From Coffea arabica (Eukaryota > Streptophyta > Magnoliopsida > Gentianales > Rubiaceae): a DNA stretch of 64,000 bases. Within the stretch, counting starts at the first letter, position 1, and each line of letters starts with the position of its first letter. Below the pieces are notes generated by a model. The model was given only the letters and a program-made list of their open reading frames with translations. It was not told the origin of the DNA and did not search any database. Both the position numbers and the translations under genes were made by a program. Of this stretch, positions 43,268 through 55,110 are shown piece after piece. The stretch is taken from contig NC_092326.1 of the NCBI RefSeq assembly GCF_036785885.1, positions 42,990,287-43,054,286 on the forward strand. The letters run 5' to 3'.

Positions 43268-45021
43268 AAACTCAGATGTTGGTTGCAGAAGTGTCACTTT
43301 CACTGCCAGCTGATGTATGATTACTCCTTGCTGAACGAACCTTTTTTTTTTTTTTGTTTCGCCTTACTAGTTTTTGTAATTAAATGGTGCATCAGATGGT
43401 ACCATCAAATGGTGCGGAGTACAGTTGTGTACGTGGTCATTGACTCTGTATAATTTGCCTCGTTGACAAGAGAGTGACTACTGAAGCATGCTCATAATTA
43501 GGAAAAGAACTGCGACAGCACATTGAGGGAAAACATAAAGGTTGAATGGTACTCTCGTTGCTAAGATATGCGCTGAGAAAGCACCAACCCCATTTTCTGT
43601 TGCCCCTATCTGGAAAGAAACTCCTTTGAATTGTGGCTAATCGAGGATTCTACGTTAACAAATAAATCGGAAGTAAAATTGCAAAAGAATACTCTTTGAA
43701 GAGGAGTGCTTTACTATTTTAATTGTCACAATAATTAAGACTTGATTAAATTTATGACGAGATGCTTCATTTTTGTAACCGCGCGCTATCATTATTTACT
43801 ATTATCAGAATGCAGTCACTCAATTGTGGGAGAAGAAAGTACATTTGGCGTAATAATAAAAAAAAAAAAAAAACTGATTGATCTAGTAGAGAACAACGTA
43901 GGATGGATTTAGACGAGATTACTGATTGGAAAAGGGAAACTTGCATGATAGAGTATGAATAAACTACTACTTGCTGTGAAGAAAGAATGGAAGTGTCCTT
44001 TCAGCTTGCTTTTGTAGACTAGAGGGCATGAATTGAGGAAAATACGCGTTAAATGAGCGGTGGAGGATTTGCCTGAAGCGACGGGGGGCCTTCATTTCAT
44101 TGACTTGGTTGGATGGCCGGGAATTTACCCGTCCGTCTTATTACTGCAGATACCCATTTAGCTTGGCGTTTATTCCGGGCTGATAGTTGATTGATACCAC
44201 CTTGATTCTCCAATCAAAGTAGTGGGGGGTTTTTCATTTTAATTTCTTGGCATTGTGTTGGAACAAGGATTTAGGGTGAATTTCCTCCTAACGCTATAAA
44301 GAAAGAAAGTTTCTTCAACTGAACATTGATGCCAACACTGGGCATCCTCCTACTCCAAGCACAAGCTCAAAGTCGTGTATTGCTGTATGATATCTAATCT
44401 CAGCTAGTTGCCGTTATTAATTGTTTCTCTCGGTCACAGGATTAATTCATAGGTCATTGACCATTCGCATGGTTTGCAGCCCCAATATATCCTTCTTCAT
44501 TGAGGTTGAATGGGGAAATTGGAGGAGGAACGGTAACTCCCTGCTTCCCAAGAATATATAGTTTCACCCTTCTAATTTCTTGTGGGTTCCTAATTGTGCA
44601 TGGGAGGTCAAATACATCCACATCTCGATCACCAATGCATGCAAAAGCGATCCATCATTTGAGGTATGTTTTATAGGCATGCTTTGTACCAGCCGAGTCT
44701 GCAATCATTTCGTTTGAGGATTCTTGTCATTGTCACTCCTTATTTCCTGTCCAGCCATTCATTTTTACCGCTTAGTGTGTGTGTGTGTGTGTGTGTGTGT
44801 TTTATTTTCCTTTCCCGTTGGAGGGCATTGAAGTGAGCCATTTTCAAGAATCAACAATGCTCGTAGTAATTATTTTGGTGGATTGAACTAAATACGATAG
44901 TACTTGACGAGCTTGCTACATTTTAAAAAAAAAAATTAAAAGAAATAAATAAACTGAATTGTTTGTGGCGATTTGATTTGTTGTAGGTAAACAATTTCCT
45001 TCCGAAAAAGAAATTCTCACA
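43268..45021. other. Intergenic region, AACT1 to WEB-family gene
   Basis: The 1.75 kb hold the AACT1 3' UTR and the WEB-gene promoter. A (GT)13 microsatellite is at 44775-44800. A TTGTTGTAG acceptor-like sequence at about 44978-44986 lies 35 bases before the WEB start codon and could end a 5' UTR intron. No gene was recognised. Confidence 0.55.
44775..44800. repeat. (GT)13 microsatellite
   Basis: Thirteen perfect GT dinucleotides lie about 220 bases upstream of the WEB-family start codon. Confidence 0.95.
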
Positions 45022-46974
45022 ATGTTCGGATTCCACATACGAACTCGTTCCTTGGATTCTACAATTCCGGCGGGTTCACCGAAACCAACACTGGGAACTC
45101 CGAGATGCAGCAATGGAGGCTCTCCAAGAACTGAGGTGGGAGAGGTGGACACCAGCGCTCCATTTCAATCTGTGAAGGCCGCGGTTAGCTTATTCGGGGA
45201 TGCTGCAACCTCGCCTAGGTCCAACAACGACGACAACAACAAGAAGCAGCCCCTTCTAGCTAGAAAGCCAAAAAATTCCTCTGCCGCTGCTGATGAGGTA
45301 TGGTATTCTAAAGCCGCCCTTTTTTTTTTAACATAGAATCTATCGTTTCGACAGCCAGCCACCATCACTTTTACCTCCATGGTCGGACGCAGGATAGTAA
45401 AAAATATTTTTTTTTTTTGTTGGGTGTTGGGTGGGGAGCAGAGAGTGCTCGAGAAAGAATCCGCCCTTCACTTGGCCCTCAAGCAACTGGAGGACTTCAG
45501 GGCACGACTCAAATGCACAGAAACCACAAAAGCTCAAGCTTTCCGGGAACTCGAGAAAGCCAATAGAACGCTACAGGAACTGACAAACAAGCTCGAAATC
45601 ATTAGTGAATCCAAGCAAACGGCCATCGAGGAAACAGAAGCTGCAAAGCAAAGAGCCAGGGAGCTCGAGGAGCACAAATCCAGCAGACAACACCTTGGCA
45701 TCGATGCTTGGAAACAGGACGTCGACAGCGAAAGAGAACTATACAAGGCCTCCGCTGCTGAGCTCATTTCTGCTAAACAAGAGCTTACAACCCTCCGACA
45801 GGATTTTGATCGAGTCCTCGAAGCAAAACTGGCTGCATTTCAAGAGGCTGCGGACGCCCAGCACGCCACCCAAGTTTACCGAGACAGGCTAACTCGAATT
45901 TCCAGTGAAATCACCACCTTGCGCGATACACTGGGAGAGGTCAAGTTAGCCACGCTCCAGGCGCAAGAAGAAGGAAATAAGCATCACGAAGAAAGGCAGG
46001 CTCGCTTCCAATCTCGCCAAACAGCCAACGAACAAGTAGAGCTGAAAATCAAATCCTTGAAAGAAGAATTTGATGCTAGCGAAATTCTCGAGGAAAAGCT
46101 CGAAGAAACGACGGAGGCAATCAAGCTTTTGCAAGAACAGCTGCAAAATGTTAGAGAATCAGATATGTCCTCTCTGAAAATCGCCACAGCAGAGCTTGAT
46201 GATGCTACAAGAAAACTGCGAGAAATTGTGCAGGAACAAAACTTACAGAGAAGCTCAGTAGATTTCCTTAAGGAGGAGCTCGATAATGTCAAGAGGGACC
46301 ATTCTGAATTGAAGGACAAGGCATCGAAAGCAGAATTAACAGCTGAAACTTTGCAAAGTGAATTGGAGAGATATAAAGCACTGCTCGACGCAGCTCTTGC
46401 AGGAGATCCCCAAGGAGAGTACGATGATATGCGCTTAAAACTCCAACAGCTGGTGTCGGAGGCTGAAAATGCTAGGCAGGGAGCAGAAGAGATCAGGAAG
46501 GACATCTCATTACTTAAGCAAGATGCTGAAACAGCACGCATTGCAGCCAAGGAAGCAGAGGAAAGGCTACAAGTAGCACTGAGTGAGGTTGAAGCAGCAA
46601 AGGAAGCAGAAAGGCACGCAGGCGAAATCATTCATGGTTCATCCAAAACTGATGCTGTCCAAGGCTCAACTTCAGATTTACATGGCAAGATCAAGTTATC
46701 TGTTGAGGAGTTCGAGTCTTTGAGCAAGAAAGCTGAGGAATCAAAATCAGATGCTGACCTAAAAGTAGCAACCGTCATGGCTCAGATTGAATCAATTGAA
46801 GCAAGTCAAAATGAAATGCTCAAAAAGGTGGAGTCCTCTGTGAAAGAAAAAGAGGCAATAGAGGCTGCCATTGAGGATGCTTTAAAACAGGCAGAGATGG
46901 CTGAAGCAGCAAAGCAGGTGGTAGAGGGTGAACTCATGAGGTGGCGTCAGAAAGAACAAGACGATGTGGCCTGA
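45022..46974 (+). CDS. WEB-family coiled-coil protein (chloroplast-movement type)
   Basis: WEB-family proteins are long coiled coils; founding members WEB1 and PMI2 act in light-driven chloroplast movement, and a relative (At5g55860) in touch responses. Exons are 45022-45297 and 45442-46974, giving 602 aa. Residues 38-62 carry the family signature, RTEVGEVDTSAPFQSVKAAV followed by SLFGD. The rest of exon 2 is almost continuous heptad-repeat coiled coil rich in Glu, Lys, Ala and Leu, with the conserved segments LSVEEFESLSKKAEESK and AKQVVEGELMRWRQKEQ. The stop follows ten residues after MRW, whereas the relative I recall continues with a basic tail of roughly 100 residues after the equivalent RRWRE. 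So this is either a naturally short member or one with an unseen 3' exon. The in-frame acceptor is at 45441; a competing AG two bases later would shift the frame. Confidence 0.85.
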
Positions 46975-48379
46975 GAATCTTCTTACTCGTAGGAGATGGA
47001 TAATCAGCTTGAATTTACATGATGAGAGAGTTTCGCAGTCAACTGCATGAATTTTTGAAAGACGCGCGTGGAATTTTACTCTTCTACTACAGCATAGTGA
47101 TAAGCATGCACGAATATTTTCTTCTAATTTTACCTACTCGTAATAGATGGAATCCCCAAGCAAAGCAGGAAAAGCGCATTCACCCTTTTACTGCTTACCT
47201 CGAGAAAAAAAATAAATAAAGGTAAAAATCCAATGGCAACTTGAAGCTTCAAGTTCTTCCTCTGCGACAGGGAGCAATAGCCGTACATATAAGGACTACA
47301 ATTCGGATATTGTAGAATTAGGTGGACCAAATCAAATTATAGCACTAAAGGGAACATGCAATCCTTCCACCATTTTCAGAAGCTTTTTTGATGCAAAATA
47401 CAGTATGGATGTCCTTAGTCAGTTGATTTTCACCAAAAAAAAAAAAAAAAAAAAAGGCCTACATGTTTAATGATATGCATAATACATATACAGATCCAAC
47501 AGTTAATGAAGAAGATGAGTTGATGCGTAATGCACATTGACCTAAGAATACATGTTTAATTCCGCCCATCCTTAGAATATCGGGATGTTCTTTTTGGAGG
47601 TTTTTAAGTTCTTGGCACGAGAATGGCCCACAAATCACTTGTTTTTATTATCATCTGCTGATGATGTTTGCATTGCTGTCATGAATTTCAGTTTTTCTTT
47701 TGTGTCTTTTATTTCCAATAAATATCAATGGATTGGCTTTTATCAACAACAAGAATAGAGAGCATAAGAGTGAAAAAGAGCTCACAAGAAACCAACAATT
47801 TAAAGCTATGAAAAAAAAAAAAAAAACTAACCCGCTGATCATTTAAGATGTTCATATGCAATAAGCCAACCAAGGTGGGAAAGTCGCGCCTGAAATTAGA
47901 TTACTCTGAGCCGAGAAGAAGCTTAGGCTGTGGGTGCTGAACCAAGTCACTGCCAAAACCTGATTGTGATTCGCTGCAGATATGCTTTAAACGAAGAAAA
48001 AGAAAATGAATGGCACTGCGTGTCCGTTAGTTTATTTGGACTTTGAAAGATTCAGCGGCCAAACCGTACAATGAAAAGTCAAAAGGGTGTGAAACTTGGA
48101 CAAAATCACCATATACTTTTTAATCAAATGCTGCGGACTTTTAAGCATTTGCTGTGGGTTTAGGAGTGATTAATCCTATTCCATGCATCTAAATTTCCTC
48201 AAAAGCAAAACAAGCAATATCCTTGTCTCCTTAACTACCTTTTTGCTTTTCTTACCTACTGCTACTGGTAGGAGTATTGATCATATCATTGTCATCATCA
48301 AAAATCTCAAATCATTGTCATCATCAAAAATCTCACAGTAGGAGCTAACTGACTTTTCTGCCGGCCAATCACAGGTGAG
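46975..48379. other. Intergenic region, WEB gene to USP-like gene
   Basis: The 1.4 kb hold the WEB 3' UTR and the USP-gene upstream region. Poly-A runs occur at 47435-47455 and 47810-47825. A 26-base tandem duplication is at 48285-48335. No gene is seen. Confidence 0.6.
48285..48335. repeat. Perfect tandem duplication, 26-base unit
   Basis: The 25-base word at 48285-48309 (starts ATCATTGTCATCATC, ends AAAAATCTCA) recurs exactly at 48311-48335. The copy ends 44 bases before the USP-like start codon, so it is probably in the 5' UTR. Confidence 0.9.
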
Positions 48380-49910
48380 ATGCGGAGGGCAGATGATAAA
48401 GCTCAGAACCTTTATGGATCCGAAAGCAAGCCTGTGGTTGCCGTCACTAGTGTTGACCATCAAAAAGGTCCGTGGGGTCCCCCGTCATCAGCTCATTATA
48501 AAGGTGATGATGATTTCCAGATGATGATGATGATGAGCAGCAGCGGTGGATGGGGTAGCACTGGTGGGGTGAGCGAGATCGAAGAAGAAGAAGAAGAAGA
48601 CGAGCCTGAATATTCAAGAAGAAGAAAGGTATTTGACTTCAATAAGAGCACGGGGGGTCCCCTGGATAGCATTAGAGAGGAGGAGGATCAACGTCAAGTT
48701 GTAGGCTTGGAATTGGAGGAGCAGTGCAGCAGCAGAACTAGTACTCTGTTTTCGTTCGATTTCCACGAGGGGGAATCAGAAGATGCAGTGTACTATGTGG
48801 CACTAGTGCAGGGGGGGCAGCAGGGGAATGGGGGCAGCAAGAGGGCCGCCGATCAGGACTCAGCCAGCATGGATGCGCTTTTATGGACGCTCAATCACGC
48901 CGCCACCGCCAACAATGATCCAACTACCACTCCTCTGCTCTTTCTAGTCCATGTCTTCCCCGAGATTAAGCACATCCCAACCCCGCGTAAGTAAGGCTAG
49001 TTTACTAATTTCTACAGCTGAATTCAGGGGATATTATTACTCTAGCAAATACTAAACATATCTTCAAGAGCAACTTCCATCTTCCATGATGATTATTCTT
49101 ATTCCGTTGGGGGTTAAATATGGCAGTGGGAATGGTGCCACTGAGTCAAGTGAACCCTGAGCAGAAGGAAATTTACATGGCTCAAGAAAGGGGGAAGCGC
49201 ACACAATTCCTTGACAAGTTTCTCAATGCATGTTCCTCTGCTGCCGAGGTTCGTACCAGTCATACTCTTGCTACTAAATTTGAGCAATAAAATCTGCAAA
49301 TTTGGTGGTGTTGGGGGTTTGACAACATTATGGAGCAGTTAAATTTTGTAAGGAAAAGAAAAGAAAAACAATAGAACTCTTTGCAATTTGATCAGGTTAA
49401 GGTGGACACCATTCTTATTGAGAGTGACATGGAGGCAAAAGCAATATTAGACCTCATTCCCATCCTCAACATAAGAAAACTTGTGCTGGGCACCACCAAA
49501 GCCATCCTCAGGTACAAATTCATGCAACACTACATCTCTAATGTTATTTATTAATTTTTGTTTTCAAACCTTGGGGGAACGAAAAACCAATGGAGTTAAT
49601 TTGTTTCCCATGGACTGCGTGGTCGTTCAGGAAGGTGAGGTCTAAGAGATCAGCGAGTGGGGTGATCGATCAGATAGTAAAAGGTGCACCTGAGTTCTGC
49701 GAGGTGAAGGTAATATGTGAGGGAAAGGAGACGCTTGATTTCATGATCAGGGATTCTCCCTCTGGAACCTCTCCCTCTCCACAGGCACAGGGTACCTACT
49801 CCGACAACAACCATACTTCCCAGCCTATGCACAGTCAACGACGTTCAAGCAGTGCTACCGATCAATCCTTCAGCTGTGGATGCTTCAAACCCAAGGTAGC
49901 TGATTTCTAA
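48380..49910 (+). CDS. USP-like protein (adenine nucleotide alpha hydrolase-like fold), At5g47740 type
   Basis: Exons are 48380-48986, 49127-49248, 49396-49511 and 49631-49910, giving 374 aa. Residues 1-140 are low-complexity and include a Met run (QMMMMMSSSG) and an acidic run (EIEEEEEEDEPE), both coded by short trinucleotide repeats. The universal-stress-protein-like fold follows at about residues 140-330: DAVYYVALVQGG, LLFLVHVFPEIKHIP, NPEQKEIYMAQE, VDTILIESDMEAKAILDLI and LNIRKLVLGTT. Family members of this type often sit next to kinase domains or occur alone; here no kinase domain is attached. The tail ends GCFKPKVADF. Whether it binds ATP cannot be told from sequence. Synteny with At5g47740 supports the call; its molecular function is not established. 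Confidence 0.9.
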
Positions 49911-50838
49911 AACAGCAAATCCTGCATTCAAGAGCTGAGAGAGTCGATGCTCATGCACCTGGGTGAATAGCTCAGTTGGGAGAGCGTCCGACTGAAGGTG
50001 ATCCGCGCTCACCGCAAACGTTGTCTCATCTTAATCACTTTTAGTGTTTGCCTGGCCCCCAATACTATTCTTAAGTATACTTTCTACCTGGTGATCATCA
50101 GAGTCTGGCCCACAATATTGTTGTTTACCAATTGCTTAATTTTGTTCATTGTATATATAGTTTCTTAGTTTATATTATACCAATAATCAAAGTTTTGCAC
50201 AGAAATTTAATATGCTAAAGGGTTTAGGCAAAATATATTATTATATATTGCATCTCAAAGAAGAGCCAGCCCTATAAAGCATTGACGCAGGCAAAATAGT
50301 TTTAAAAAGTGTTAACCGTTTTTGCTGCAGCACATGCACCAACAATACAGGTACCAAGTACAACTTCTTGGAGTTAAACAGGGCACAGCTTTCTTATGTT
50401 TGATCCCTACTTACCATATCCTGTATCGTTTTTGCGAAAGGTGATGCCATTGCCGTACATCAAAAGAGTCAAAACTCCTGCAATCCTAATCATTGGTTGG
50501 TTGGTTGCCTGGACAATAGAATTCTCTTAATAGATTTCCAAAGCTGCTGTACAGAAGCAATTCTCGCCCTGGAGAAAACCATCAACACTGTTGTCTTTGT
50601 ATTCTACAAGTTGAAGAATAGACTTTACTTCGTACATGATTAGTAGTGTTTATGGCACACTACAGTATGTGTAACCGTTAAACGGCAGCAGGACAAGGAC
50701 AAACAATACATGCAATTTTTCATCATCAACTAATATGAACGAAAGTCTTGCCATCCCTACAACTAGCAATGTTTACTTTTCCAGAATATTTTCGTTCCAT
50801 AAATTAAACAAATCTCCACACTGCTATATTCCTTCGTA
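49911..50838. other. Convergent 3' region between USP-like gene and D6PK-like gene
   Basis: The 0.93 kb hold the 3' UTRs of two facing genes. A decayed tRNA-Phe copy lies 50 bases after the USP stop codon. The rest is AT-rich with no gene seen. Confidence 0.6.
49961..50016 (+). pseudogene. Truncated tRNA-Phe(GAA)-like sequence
   Basis: The 56 bases follow plant nuclear tRNA-Phe closely. The box A/D-arm (TAGCTCAGTTGGGAGAGCG) and the anticodon arm with GAA (GACTGAAG) are intact. The 3' end GATCCGCGCTCACCGCA also matches. About 17 bases covering the anticodon 3' stem, variable loop and T-arm start are missing, which explains 56 instead of 73 bases. The loss fits one slip between the two CTGAAG words of the normal tRNA plus a second 9-base loss. 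The 5' acceptor strand (GGGTGAA) no longer pairs well with the 3' strand. A working tRNA is unlikely. It lies in sense orientation in the presumed 3' UTR of the USP-like gene. Confidence 0.75.
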
Positions 50839-53659
50839 CTAAAAGAAATCAAATTCCAGGTAATTATCAAAGCCTTTTTTATCTGCAGCAGCTGCAGCCT
50901 TCTCACTTGTTGAAGCTGCTGGAACAGGTATCCTCTCAAACTCAACTGGCTTTGGGATCTCAGGGGGGGTAGCACAGCGGATGAGTGCCCAATTAACTCC
51001 TTCAAAGAAAGGGTGCTGCTTTATCTCAGTTGCGCCTCTTTTGTACGCCAACCGATGCTGTGGTTCTTTCACAAGCAATCCCCTAATAAGATCCCTTGCA
51101 GCAAAACTGACAATAGGTGAATCAGGAAATCTGAGGGGCTGTCCCACAACATTGAACAACGTCGCTCGATTTCCAGATCCTTTAAATGGCGTTTTACCAA
51201 ACAAAAGTTCGTAAAGAAAGATCCCAAAAGTCCACCAATCTACAGCGCTTCCATGACCCTCGCCTTTGATAATTTCAGGCGCCAAATATTCATGGGTCCC
51301 TACAAATGACATAGAACGTGCACTAGTTGGTTCTGCAATCAACTCTGGCAACGGGCTGACTTGGCTCCTGATCTCATTTTTCGGCTTCCGGTCCTTCTTG
51401 GACTTGCTGGAAAAGAGGCGAGGAGAGAAGCAAGTTGTTGGAACCACACAGGATGGTTGCATGCAGGCAGGTTCCATGCAAGTTGGCTGGACACAATAAA
51501 TGGGGTTCTTCCGGAGGGGATCTGATTCAATAGAAGAGGTCTTAACTAGTGTTGGGCTAACAACGCAACGAAGGGAAAGGTCAAAATCGGATAGCATTAT
51601 ATGTCCATCTTCCCGTACAAGGACATTTTCTGGCTTGAGGTCACGATAGACAATCCCAAGCATGTGGAGATACTCCAGAGCTAGGAGGACCTCTGCCACA
51701 TAAAATCTGCAAAAAGGACAATGAAGAAGTGTAAAAGGCGAACATTCTGCCTGCCTCAATCAAAGTGTGTTCTTTCATAAAGATGCTTATAGCTGGGTGA
51801 AATGGAAGAAAGCCAGACATTTGCAATTGCCTTATTCCAGCTCACAAAATAAAAAACAAGAAAAAGGAAAATATCATAAGACTAAGAAAGTAGTAAATTA
51901 CTTGGAAAAAACACTGCCCAACTTGTTTCCTGGACATATTTAACACATAATAAACAGTATGAATCGAGTGTGCAAGATTCGTGGTACTGCCTTGTTCTCA
52001 GTAGCACACATAGTTTTTCTGGCATAAACAACCCATGCCTAGCAAACAGCGCTGGAGCAACCTTACCATTCCATCAAGGGTTCCCTTTCATTAATACCTA
52101 ATTCAAAATGCTCAAGTTTCACTATCATTTCTTCTTAGACACAGATTGAGATTGAGATTGAGATTGTAGTCACAGTGAGATTTTAACATGTACTGTTGAA
52201 ACCTGAAGCTCCCTAACTTGTAATTCAGAGTTTAATGGTCAAAATTTAACCTTCACTCAACTCTATGACACAAGTAAAAGACCAGTATCACATGTCTACA
52301 ATGTGCTCATCAATTTCATAAAACAACTGCATTATGGAAGTCGGAGCACCAGAAATCTTGAAAATACTACCAAATACTTTTGAGTATCGGACTCCCCAGA
52401 AGTATCCAGGAGAAGACGTAATATATCAGTTGAGGTTCAACTACAAAGTGATCAAAGAAATCTGGAAAGGTACAAAATTTACAGGCAGCTGGAGGCAGAG
52501 AAAAACCCACAAGATGCAAAGGGCTACCTCATCTTATGAGCTTTCAAACTATAGAAGGGTAAATGCTGCAGCTATGACTTGCAAAAGAAGATTCAATCAC
52601 GGGGAAACATTGAAAAGGAGAAAAGAGCATGAGCAAATGAAAGCATCTTCAATATTGAAAAGTTATTCTATAAAGGATTAGACAAAGATCATACTTTACT
52701 GCTTGTTCAGAAAAATGTTTGCCTGGCTGTCTTTGCCGAAGAGTGTGCAAGTCTCCTCCAGGGCAGAATTCCATCACCAGACATGAAAATTTATCTGTCT
52801 CAAAATGCGTGTAGAGGGTTGGAAGGAACGGATGATCCAGGGACTGTAGTATTTCTCTTTCTGTCTGAGCACGAAGAAGCTTCTTACGACTTGCCAGAGA
52901 TGCTTTGTCCATTACTTTCATGGCAAAGTAACACTTGGTTCCACTCAACTCCGCAAGGTAAACACTCCCAATGTCTCCACAACCCAGCCTTTTCAGCAAT
53001 CTGAAATGGCTTAAGCCCAACATAGCATCTTTTGTTCGGATTCCTTGGATGGCCTCCCATCTCAAGTCATTTGCTTTATGGGGTTTGCTGACGCTGCAAC
53101 TGAAACTGCTGCAAGTGCTTTCATCGCTAACATCACTGCTAGTGCTGTCTCTACACATACTGCTCTTACCACTCTCAACAAAATCAGCACGATCACTAGT
53201 TTTAGCACTCCCACTGGTTTTCCCAAGACTGCTAGCCCCGTCACTCAGTTTTCCAGAGACGGAACTGTTCTTTGTGATTTCAAGCTCAGAAGCTTTCTTC
53301 TCTTTTTCACCTGAAGCTTCTGATGAGCTTCCAGTTTCACTGAGCACAAGACCTACAGTTCTTGAAACTCGATCAACATCAGCTGAAGGATTATTTGAAT
53401 GAGATATTTCTATTGATGGATTATTAGATCCTCTTCCATTGCAATTTGATGGGTTTTTTATTTCCAAGGATTCTACAGTAACTGTCGTCATCACTTTCCC
53501 AGATTCTGGTAATTTCTTGGGTAAAGCTGACTTGGATTTGCTTGTTTTTGAGACGTGCGGGGGCAGAGACCCGCAATCCTTCATTTCGCTATTTTGATTA
53601 TCACCTAAGGGTTTCTGTCGCTGTTCTGCAGAAGGTCTAATGGCAGTTGTTGAGGCCAT
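50839..53659 (-). CDS. D6PKL2: AGCVIII protein kinase, D6 PROTEIN KINASE-like
   Basis: D6PK-type kinases phosphorylate PIN auxin-efflux carriers at the plasma membrane and drive directional auxin transport. Exons in transcript order are 52695-53659 and 50839-51706, giving 610 aa. Residues 1-200 are Ser-rich and disordered. The kinase domain starts near [20 protein letters not shown], with the ATP-site Lys in YFAMKVMD. The catalytic loop is YRDLKPEN (Asp344). The DFG motif is DFD (362-364), the hallmark of plant AGCVIII kinases. A long Cys- and basic-rich insert follows before APE ([26 protein letters not shown]); such inserts direct membrane attachment in the family. The C-terminus FDFF is the FxxF hydrophobic motif recognised by PDK1. 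The start is the first ATG in an otherwise open 5' frame. Synteny with At5g47750 points to D6PKL2; another D6PKL paralogue is possible. The 988-base intron holds a (GATTGA)n run. Confidence 0.93.
52144..52166. repeat. (GATTGA)n hexamer repeat in the D6PKL intron
   Basis: Nearly four perfect hexamer units lie in the single intron of the kinase gene. Confidence 0.9.
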
Positions 53660-55110
53660 ATAAGAGTATGGAGACAATTAATTGTAAAGATCAGATTCAA
53701 CTCAAGCGTCATTCAGCATCCGCCAAAATTATGGCAAATATAGCTTTCCATAAAGATTGACGAATTCTTGAACACTTGTACAACCAGACTGGATCATAAG
53801 CTTTCCCCTGGCTCTGACCACGACAGTAATAACTAGTCACTCATTTGGAAAGTTACAAACGCGATGATCAACAGATTTATAGTAACATACAAGCCAGGAA
53901 TAAGACCTTTAACATTTTTTTGGCTGAATTATCACTAGCTATCTTGATGCTATATGGTTAAGGTAATAACCAACAAGAATTAGAGATTAGGTCAACAAAT
54001 GGAGGAGAAGTACTGAAAGTATGATATAATGATAAAGAAAATACGCACGTAGTCAAGTCCTAGATCACAGATGAAATGCATTGAAGGCTACAATTAAGGC
54101 AAAACAGGCCCATCAAGATGCAATCTTTCACAAGCAGAATCGCAAGAAGGATGAAATTAAAGTTACAGAAACTACTAGAAAGGAGCTCAAACACAAGGCG
54201 TCATGCAGAGTTCCATCAATTGTTACTAAGGAGTAAGGATGGAACCTGGAGGTAGCATGCACAAGGAGCTGCTACAGAACAGATACAGACTAGGCTGATA
54301 TATGCGGCAAAACAGAGGTCCAGCTTAAAATTTTTAAGAAGGGGTCTTGGACACTAGATTGTATTAATTTCAACTTTAAGAAAAAAATAAAAAATAGTGT
54401 CCGTGGAAAATACTGAAACTCAGAAGACACGGAAAAGAATTGAGGACCACCAAAAAGTAGAGACGGGAGTCAATCCAGTCAGCTGCAGCAAAACCCCAGG
54501 CAGTTTCACGAAAGCAAGCATCAGACAAGTATACAAATACAGCCATACAGGTGCATACAAATTATTCGAAGGCAAATTCAAGAGCATGATTTCAACTTGA
54601 AGACCCATTAAAAAAAATCAGATCTTGATGAGAAAAGATTAAATTTAGGCACGGCCCAGATCCATCAGCATGGAAGATATAAAAGGCTAAACTCGGAAGT
54701 AAGTAAAACTCGTCAAATTTTAGAAGAGCCCCCAGAAAAGTAAGGAGGAGTTTGAAGCACCTGAAATGAAAGTGGCAAACAGTAGGAGACGAGCAGTGTT
54801 GTTGAGTTGAGGAATCAGAGAGAAAAAATCACACTAGCAGAAAGAAAGAAAGAAAGAAAAAGAAGAGAAGGAAGCAACTCCTCTCTCCCTTGATTTAGCA
54901 AAACCTGTGGCAGCAAAGTAGGGAAGAGAGGAAACAGATGCTCCTCCCTGTGTCTGGATTTTGGCGTGAGGGTGATAAAAATTGGAATAGTGTGGGGTGG
55001 GGGATGGGGATGGGGCCCCATGGGGTCCTCAACTTCTGGAACGAGTCCACTTAGTAGTTAGCACTGGCAGTAGTAGTTTCCTACTTCAGGGTTCAGGCCC
55101 TCCCTCAGGC
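53660..55110 (-). promoter_or_regulatory. Upstream region and likely 5' UTR of the D6PK-like gene
   Basis: Read on the minus strand this is the leader and promoter side of the kinase gene. A pyrimidine-rich stretch on that strand (about 54835-55000 in window coordinates, including a TTTC repeat) is typical of plant 5' UTRs. A possible 5' UTR intron acceptor (TTTCATTTCAG read on the minus strand) is near 54760-54771. No coding sequence was recognised. Confidence 0.45.

Noticed and set aside
45534-46631. Long minus-strand frames opposite the WEB exon
   Set aside because: They are antisense shadows of a Glu/Lys-rich coiled-coil gene, showing as Ser/Leu-rich sequence.
54815-55021. Minus-strand open frame upstream of the D6PK-like gene
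   Set aside because: Low-complexity Pro/Leu/Ser sequence from a pyrimidine-rich leader; better explained as 5' UTR.
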